11,690 nucleotides of DNA, from the NCBI GenBank assembly GCA_030604345.1, contig JAUVWB010000020.1, forward strand, positions 1 through 11,690. The letters run 5' to 3'. This DNA comes from Desulfofustis sp. GTDB taxonomy: Bacteria; Desulfobacterota; Desulfobulbia; Desulfobulbales; Desulfocapsaceae. A model generated the notes under the pieces. The model saw only the letters and a list, made by a program, of their open reading frames with translations. It searched no databases and had not been told where the DNA came from. Positions 7,569-11,690 of the stretch are shown here, in pieces. Each line of letters begins with the position of its first letter. Within the stretch, counting starts at the first letter, position 1. Made by a program: the position numbers and the translations under genes.

Positions 7569-7943
7569 ATGCAGTGTGAAAGACTGATCAAGCTGGTCAA
7601 ATCGTGGTATCTGAGCGTGAAAGAAGAAACCATGGCGCCGGCTCGCATGGTTCAGTTCATGAAACAGCACGTCGCTTCCTGCAGCGTCTGTAAAGAAGAC
7701 CCGGACGTCGGGGAAGAGATCGATAAGATCACCGATATCATTCTGCCGGAGTCCAAGATACCCAAAGCCGTCCGTCAAAAACAGGATTTCGACGACGACG
7801 ATGATTTCGACGACGAAGAAGAAACGGATGAGGAGACCGACGAAGAGTCAGAAGAAGAAGACAGCGACGAAGAGTTCGAAGACGAAGACTTCAGCGAAGA
7901 CGAAGACGCCATAGCCGAGGAGGACGAGAACGACGACTTCTGA
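7569..7943 (+). CDS. Small protein with ZAS/zf-HC2-like Cys-His module and hyperacidic tail
   Basis: I do not recognise a named family for the whole 124-residue protein. The N-terminal 45 residues carry Cys3, then H34-x3-C38-x2-C41 (KQHVASCSVC). This is the spacing of the zinc-binding ZAS (anti-sigma, zf-HC2) module, where an early Cys joins an HxxxCxxC motif. Residues 42-72 form a short linker region (DKITDIILPE). From residue 73 to the end, 38 of 52 residues are Asp or Glu, with no Lys or Arg. There is no membrane segment or signal peptide, so it should be cytoplasmic. An in-frame stop at 7557-7559 blocks any upstream extension, and 7569 is the only ATG that keeps Cys3. The Shine-Dalgarno is weak and distant (AGGTGG at 7549-7554). 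It has a promoter-like element upstream and a terminator downstream, so it looks like a single-gene unit. A zinc-binding regulatory or interaction role is inference. Confidence 0.75.
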   Translation: MQCERLIKLVKSWYLSVKEETMAPARMVQFMKQHVASCSVCKEDPDVGEEIDKITDIILPESKIPKAVRQKQDFDDDDDFDDEEETDEETDEESEEEDSDEEFEDEDFSEDEDAIAEEDENDDF

Positions 7944-7977
7944 TCACTCTCCCCCGGCATACCTTTTATACGTCTCT

Positions 7978-8024
7978 CACCCCTTTTCCGGCCGGATCAA
8001 CGGAAAAAGGGTGTTGTTTTTTCC
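7978..8024 (+). terminator. Intrinsic terminator after the acidic-tail gene, overlapping the MFS 3' end
   Basis: The arms at 7978-7990 and 8001-8013 (CACCCCTTTTCCG and CGGAAAAAGGGTG) pair with one mismatch around a 10-base loop, followed by TTGTTTTTTCC on the plus strand. It begins 34 bases after the stop of the acidic-tail protein. The stop codon of the convergent MFS gene (7997-7999) lies inside the loop, so the right arm and T run are also coding for the last residues of that transporter. There is no T run on the minus-strand side. Confidence 0.85.
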
Positions 8025-9256
8025 TCGAGCGGCAAACGAAGCGCCAGAATCGCCGCCAGCGAGGCCAGGACGGCGGCAAGCAAGAAACTCACGGAAAAGC
8101 CGCCGCTGATCTCAGCCAATACTCCGGCTCCGTAAGGACCGAGAATCTGCCCGATGCCGAAGACGAAGGTTACCAACCCGAAAAGTGCTGCTGTGCGCTC
8201 CGGCCCGGCAAAATCACCGATCAACGCGGCCATAATGGAGGGGATACTCCAGGCCACGATACCGAAGCACACGATGGACAGGTAAAGAAAGGGCAGCGGT
8301 AAAACAGCCATTGCCGAGACGTAGGCCGTCGCCTGGATACAAAAGACGAGGAAAAGTCCCCGCTTTCTCCCAAACCGATCGGAAAACCAGCCGAAAAGCG
8401 GGCCGGAAGCAAGGCTGAGAATACCGACCACCGACCACAGCTCCCCGGCGCTCTCCTCGGTGAAGCCGCGCTCCTGCACCAGCGATGTCACCAGAAAGGT
8501 CAAGTAGATCACATATGTGCTGCCAAACAGAAAATACAGGGTCGCGCATCGTTTGACCAGTCCGCGCAGCCGTGCTTCATGTGTTTGGTAGCCGGCCGTT
8601 TGCTTCGTCTCTGCTCGCTTGTCCGGCAAAGAACCGGCAGAGCTACGGTTTCTGGCAAAAAGGCCGCAGATACCGGCCATAAGCAGAGCGATGCTGCCCA
8701 GCACCAGCCAGCTCAGACGCCAGCCGGTCGCAGAGCTGTTGAGAAGCGGCACCAGGTGACCGGCCATGACGATGCCCATCCCGTTGCCGACCACGACCAT
8801 ACCCGAGGCCCGGCCCCGCACTTCCGGGGGAAACCAGGCGGCAACCAGCGCCATTATCGGGATATTGGCCCAGGCGCTACCGATCCCAGTCAGACAATAG
8901 AGCAGCATGATCACGCCAACCCGTTCGATCATGCCGATCAGCACCATGGAGCTACCTACCAACAACAGCGCCAGAAAAATGAGCAAGCGCAAGCCGAACA
9001 TCCGTGACATTCGGCCGCAGAGCAGCACCGCGGCAAGATAACCGCAAAAATTGACGGTACCGATGACTCCCATCTGGGTGTAACCGAGCGCCAAGGCCTC
9101 ACCCATGGCCGGCAACAGCATGCCGAGGGCAAATCGGCCGATGCCCAGCGCGGCAACGCGCCCACACATGCCGACCAGGATGATGACCGGCCGGTACCAA
9201 TCCTGGTCGGCTGTCTTTGAAGGCGATGGTTTCGCTGGTGGCGCGGCAGGTTTCAC
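7997..9256 (-). CDS. MFS transporter, YbfB/YjiJ (MFS_4)-like
   Basis: This 419-residue inner-membrane protein has about twelve hydrophobic segments in two halves, joined by a polar cytoplasmic loop at about residues 203-233. The first helix carries GIGRFALGMLLPAM (38-51), the pattern typical of the YbfB/YjiJ group of the major facilitator superfamily. The half-two motif A equivalent is GWFSDRFGRKRG (289-300); the half-one counterpart GRMSRMFGLR (81-90) is degenerate. The substrate cannot be read from the sequence. The start is GTG at 9256 with no good Shine-Dalgarno close by, so the Pro/Ala/Lys-rich N-terminus (about 20 residues) is uncertain, but no better downstream start was found before the first helix. 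It is divergent from the DUF309 gene with 85 bases between, and convergent with the acidic-tail gene, whose terminator it overlaps. Confidence 0.88.
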   Translation of the reverse strand: MKPAAPPAKPSPSKTADQDWYRPVIILVGMCGRVAALGIGRFALGMLLPAMGEALALGYTQMGVIGTVNFCGYLAAVLLCGRMSRMFGLRLLIFLALLLVGSSMVLIGMIERVGVIMLLYCLTGIGSAWANIPIMALVAAWFPPEVRGRASGMVVVGNGMGIVMAGHLVPLLNSSATGWRLSWLVLGSIALLMAGICGLFARNRSSAGSLPDKRAETKQTAGYQTHEARLRGLVKRCATLYFLFGSTYVIYLTFLVTSLVQERGFTEESAGELWSVVGILSLASGPLFGWFSDRFGRKRGLFLVFCIQATAYVSAMAVLPLPFLYLSIVCFGIVAWSIPSIMAALIGDFAGPERTAALFGLVTFVFGIGQILGPYGAGVLAEISGGFSVSFLLAAVLASLAAILALRLPLEEKTTPFFR

Positions 9257-9341
9257 TTGAATTTTCTGTCCGACTCCGCAATCATGCCGTCGATGCCTTC
9301 ACCGAAGCTAACATACACAGTGGGCCGCAGGAGAAGATGCC

Positions 9342-9884
9342 ATGACCGAACACTTCGACCCTTTTACCGACCGGCTGAGTCGGGATATTCGCAACGATCT
9401 CTCGGAATCGCTCACCGAAGTGCTCTCCAGCCGATCGCTCGAACCGGCCCTGATGGTAGCCGAACGCTATCGGCGCAACCATCCGGCCCCGCTCTATCAC
9501 GACTACATCAACAAAAGGCTCGACGCCTACCGGCAGGCCGTGGACCGATTGACCCAGCGAAACTTCGGTGAGCTCCTGGCCACGGCAGGGGTATTGTGGG
9601 ACCTCGGTCTGTTCTTTGAAGTACACGAAATACTGGAGCCGGCCTGGATGAGCGCTACCGGCGACCAAAAACTGCTTCTGCAGGCTCTCATTCGCGCCGC
9701 CGGGGTCTATGTCTACCTGGAGGCAGGCTACCCGCAGCGAGCGGCGAAAATAGCCGGCAAGGCGCTACCGGTATTGGAGCGCCTGCAAGCCGCGGCAGCA
9801 GACTCCCTGGATATGGAAACCCTGATCAACGCCTTACGGGAATTGCCTGCCGTGCCACCCCGGATCGCCAGGGAGAATCCCTAG
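9342..9884 (+). CDS. DUF309 domain protein
   Basis: This 180-residue, probably cytoplasmic protein has a DUF309 domain in its second half. The diagnostic stretch is FFEVHEILEPAW (residues 91-102), followed by the LLLQALIRAAGVYVYLEAGY helix (111-130) and a run ending in VLERL. The family's HE-x2-E pattern is intact (His95, Glu96, Glu99). The function of the family is not established. The N-terminal 85 residues are an added, mostly helical region with no signal peptide or membrane segment. The start is supported by AGGAG 8 bases upstream of the ATG. The gene is divergent from the MFS gene and convergent with the transketolase-like gene (85 bases between stops), so it appears to be a single-gene unit. 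I saw no convincing terminator after it. Confidence 0.85.
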   Translation: MTEHFDPFTDRLSRDIRNDLSESLTEVLSSRSLEPALMVAERYRRNHPAPLYHDYINKRLDAYRQAVDRLTQRNFGELLATAGVLWDLGLFFEVHEILEPAWMSATGDQKLLLQALIRAAGVYVYLEAGYPQRAAKIAGKALPVLERLQAAAADSLDMETLINALRELPAVPPRIARENP

Positions 9885-9969
9885 GTCGAGATCACCAGGC
9901 CGGGTGCATCTCACCTCGTTCTTGCCTGCACCCCGCTCACCCTTCCTACAACCACGACCAGTGAGCCAG

Positions 9970-11690
9970 TTAGAGCAGTGAACTGACGGCACGGCGAATC
10001 CCCTGCGGATCGCAGCCCTGGTGGACCACCTGTTCGCCGAGGCCGCCACGGCCCTCCCGGGTAGTGCCGAGCCGTCCGTATTTCGGTCTCAGACCGTGTT
10101 CCAACAACCAAGTACCAAAGCGGCTTCCCAGCCCGGTTTTGACGTTCTGACTCTCCACCACCAGAACGAAGGGGCTGGCGCCGACCAGGGCCAGCGTCTC
10201 GGTGTCGACGACATTGAGCGTCGGCTTGTTGATCAGCCCGACACCAATCCCTTCCCGGCGGAATTGTTCGACCGCATCAAGGCAACGGTAGAGCATCTCC
10301 CCGTAAGAAACGATGTAGCCGGCATCGCCGCTGCGAATTACCTCATCCCGGCCGGGCTCGAAGCGGTAGCCGTCTCCGTAATACCGTTCCCCATTTTCTT
10401 TCAGGATAAACGGGGTGGCCGAGCGGGTGGAAAAGATGAAGCGCAATCCCGGATCGTTGAAGATCCGCGGCAACATGGCGCCGAGTTGCAGGGTGTCGGC
10501 AGGAAAATAAAGTCGAGTGTTATCCCCCTCTTCCAGGCCATTATCGGCGAAAAAGGTGTTTATCCCGAAATGGCAGGTGTTATCCGCCATATCGTCGACG
10601 CCGGCATGAGAGAAATGGGCCAGCACGTTGGCGCGATTCAGCCGGGCCATGGTTATCTCCGACACCACCATCTCAAGAAAGGCGGAAAACGTTCCGAAGA
10701 TCCCCTGCCGCCCCGGTTCTGATCCGAAACCGGCGGCCACCGAAAAGTTGTTTCGTTCCATGATACCGCCATGAACGAAGACCGCCGGGTGATTCTTGCG
10801 GATGTGATGCAGGCCGCAGGATCCCTCCAGATCGGAATCGACCACCAGAACTTTGCTGGCAGCATCATCCATTCCGTCCAGCAATCCAGAGATGATCTTG
10901 CCGAAATCATCGCGGCATTTGCCGGTCTCCGACGTGCTGCCGAGATAGACCGTTTTGCTCTTATCCACTGCCGTTTCACGCAGCAGACGTACCGCCTCAT
11001 GGTGACCCCGAGCCTCCAGATACTCGATGGCGAACGGTACCGGAATCACGTCATGGCCTTTCGGCAAGCCCTCGATGCCGGGAACGGACGGTGCCATTTT
11101 CCGTTTGCAGATCACCGCCGCCGGACCACTGCCGGTGAGCGCCCCCCGGATACCGGCAAACAGGTTGTCCAGATCCTCGCCATCGGTCTCGGTCACCGCC
11201 AAGCCGTGCCCGGCAAGCGTTTTTCCCACCGAATACCCTGGTAGGTAGCTGCTCGGATGGCCGGCGATGGTCACATCATTGTCGTCGATGATCAGTTTCA
11301 CGGGGAGGCGGCGGGCCACCGCATAGCGTGCGGCCTCGGCGTCGGCTCCCTCCTGCTGGGACCCGTCGCTGCCAAAAAGGACGACGATCTTGTCCGGATT
11401 GGCTTCGGCAACCCCGTTCACATAACTCCAGAGATGGCCCAACCGGCCGGAACTGAAAAAGACTCCGGCGGCCTCATCACGTTCCGGGTGGCCATAGAGC
11501 CCCTTGCCGAATTCACGATAATGCAACAGATCCTCAAGGGGTTTGTGGCCGTTGAGCACCGCCATGAGATATTGGATGGCGACCCGATGACCCGCCTCAT
11601 CGAAATAGACCGGAAACACCCGGTCCTCGCCCTTCATGAAACCGTCGACGATCACTACCTCGGGGACCATGTCGTAAGCACCGCCGGTAT
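9970..11690 (-). CDS. Diverged transketolase-like thiamine diphosphate enzyme (N-terminus outside window)
   Basis: The frame is open through the right edge, so the first ATG in view (11670) is internal; about 60 residues are probably missing by comparison with ordinary transketolases. From that ATG, residues 1-200 form the pyrophosphate-binding domain. YGHPERDEAAG (59-69) resembles the transketolase GHPE motif. The thiamine diphosphate motif is SDGSQQEG (101-108) with Asn131, where the usual first Gly of GDG is Ser. IAGHP (135-139) keeps the active-site His. The pyrimidine-binding domain has DSDLEGS (278-284), like the GSADL motif, and IMERNNFSVAAGFG (303-316) with the expected catalytic Glu305. 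The usual G-P-T-H-Q-P-V-E block is replaced by GLEEGDNTRLYFPAD, and the usual phosphate-binding R-x-A-S is not evident. The C-terminal domain is complete. The transketolase superfamily is firm; substrate and true role are open, including a non-canonical ketose donor or another two-carbon transfer. Confidence 0.85.
   Translation of the reverse strand, partial: TGGAYDMVPEVVIVDGFMKGEDRVFPVYFDEAGHRVAIQYLMAVLNGHKPLEDLLHYREFGKGLYGHPERDEAAGVFFSSGRLGHLWSYVNGVAEANPDKIVVLFGSDGSQQEGADAEAARYAVARRLPVKLIIDDNDVTIAGHPSSYLPGYSVGKTLAGHGLAVTETDGEDLDNLFAGIRGALTGSGPAAVICKRKMAPSVPGIEGLPKGHDVIPVPFAIEYLEARGHHEAVRLLRETAVDKSKTVYLGSTSETGKCRDDFGKIISGLLDGMDDAASKVLVVDSDLEGSCGLHHIRKNHPAVFVHGGIMERNNFSVAAGFGSEPGRQGIFGTFSAFLEMVVSEITMARLNRANVLAHFSHAGVDDMADNTCHFGINTFFADNGLEEGDNTRLYFPADTLQLGAMLPRIFNDPGLRFIFSTRSATPFILKENGERYYGDGYRFEPGRDEVIRSGDAGYIVSYGEMLYRCLDAVEQFRREGIGVGLINKPTLNVVDTETLALVGASPFVLVVESQNVKTGLGSRFGTWLLEHGLRPKYGRLGTTREGRGGLGEQVVHQGCDPQGIRRAVSSLL

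Noticed and set aside
7780..7940. GAAGAC/GACGAC-type repetitive stretch as a possible DNA repeat or CRISPR-like array
   Set aside because: The repetition follows codon units for Asp and Glu with no fixed repeat length or spacers.
7775..7960. A Ser-rich 61-codon frame on the minus strand
   Set aside because: It is the complement of the Asp/Glu repeat codons of the acidic tail.
9902..9933. Hairpin GGGTGCA/TGCACCC between the DUF309 and transketolase genes
   Set aside because: There are only 7 pairs, an 18-base loop and no T run on either strand, so it is not a credible terminator.

Overview
The window reads as a contiguous piece of bacterial chromosome, densely coded and of moderately high G+C. 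It shows no insertion sequence, phage gene, CRISPR array or rRNA. The combination of a MSHA/type IV-type secretin, SecB, a separate glycyl-tRNA synthetase alpha chain (GlyQ), a selenocysteine tRNA (selC) and a long UvrA suggests a Gram-negative, diderm, selenocysteine-using bacterium. My best guess is a sulfate-reducer-like Desulfobacterota (Desulfobulbales type). That placement comes from family resemblance, not from a search.

Layout. At 2-1153 (+) lies the C-terminal part of a secretin whose start is outside the window. It is followed after 57 bases by an outer-membrane-type lipoprotein with CsgG-like features (1211-2230, +). The pair ends at a very strong hairpin terminator (about 2255-2299). 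Facing it on the minus strand is secB (2322-2798). Further on, also on the minus strand, is a probable two-gene unit: a small YccU-type CoA-binding protein (5855-6268) followed by uvrA (2945-5815). A divergent promoter region (about 6269-6448) separates this unit from glyQ (6449-7327, +). glyQ runs convergently into selC, the selenocysteine tRNA gene (7335-7432, -), with only 7 bases between them. glyS, the usual partner of glyQ, is not next to it.

An AT-rich intergenic region with a good sigma70-type promoter then leads to a small protein with a ZAS/zf-HC2-like Cys-His-Cys-Cys signature and an extremely acidic tail (7569-7943, +). It ends in an intrinsic terminator that overlaps the 3' end of a convergent MFS transporter gene (7997-9256, -). 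Divergent from the transporter is a DUF309 protein (9342-9884, +). The window closes with the C-terminal 570 or so residues of a diverged transketolase-like enzyme (9970 to the right edge, -).

Most of the content is housekeeping: DNA repair, protein export, translation and selenocysteine decoding. I see no clear new multi-gene system. The items most worth a second look are the unusual transketolase, the orphan glyQ packed against selC, the ZAS-like acidic protein, and a run of eight G inside the secretin gene.
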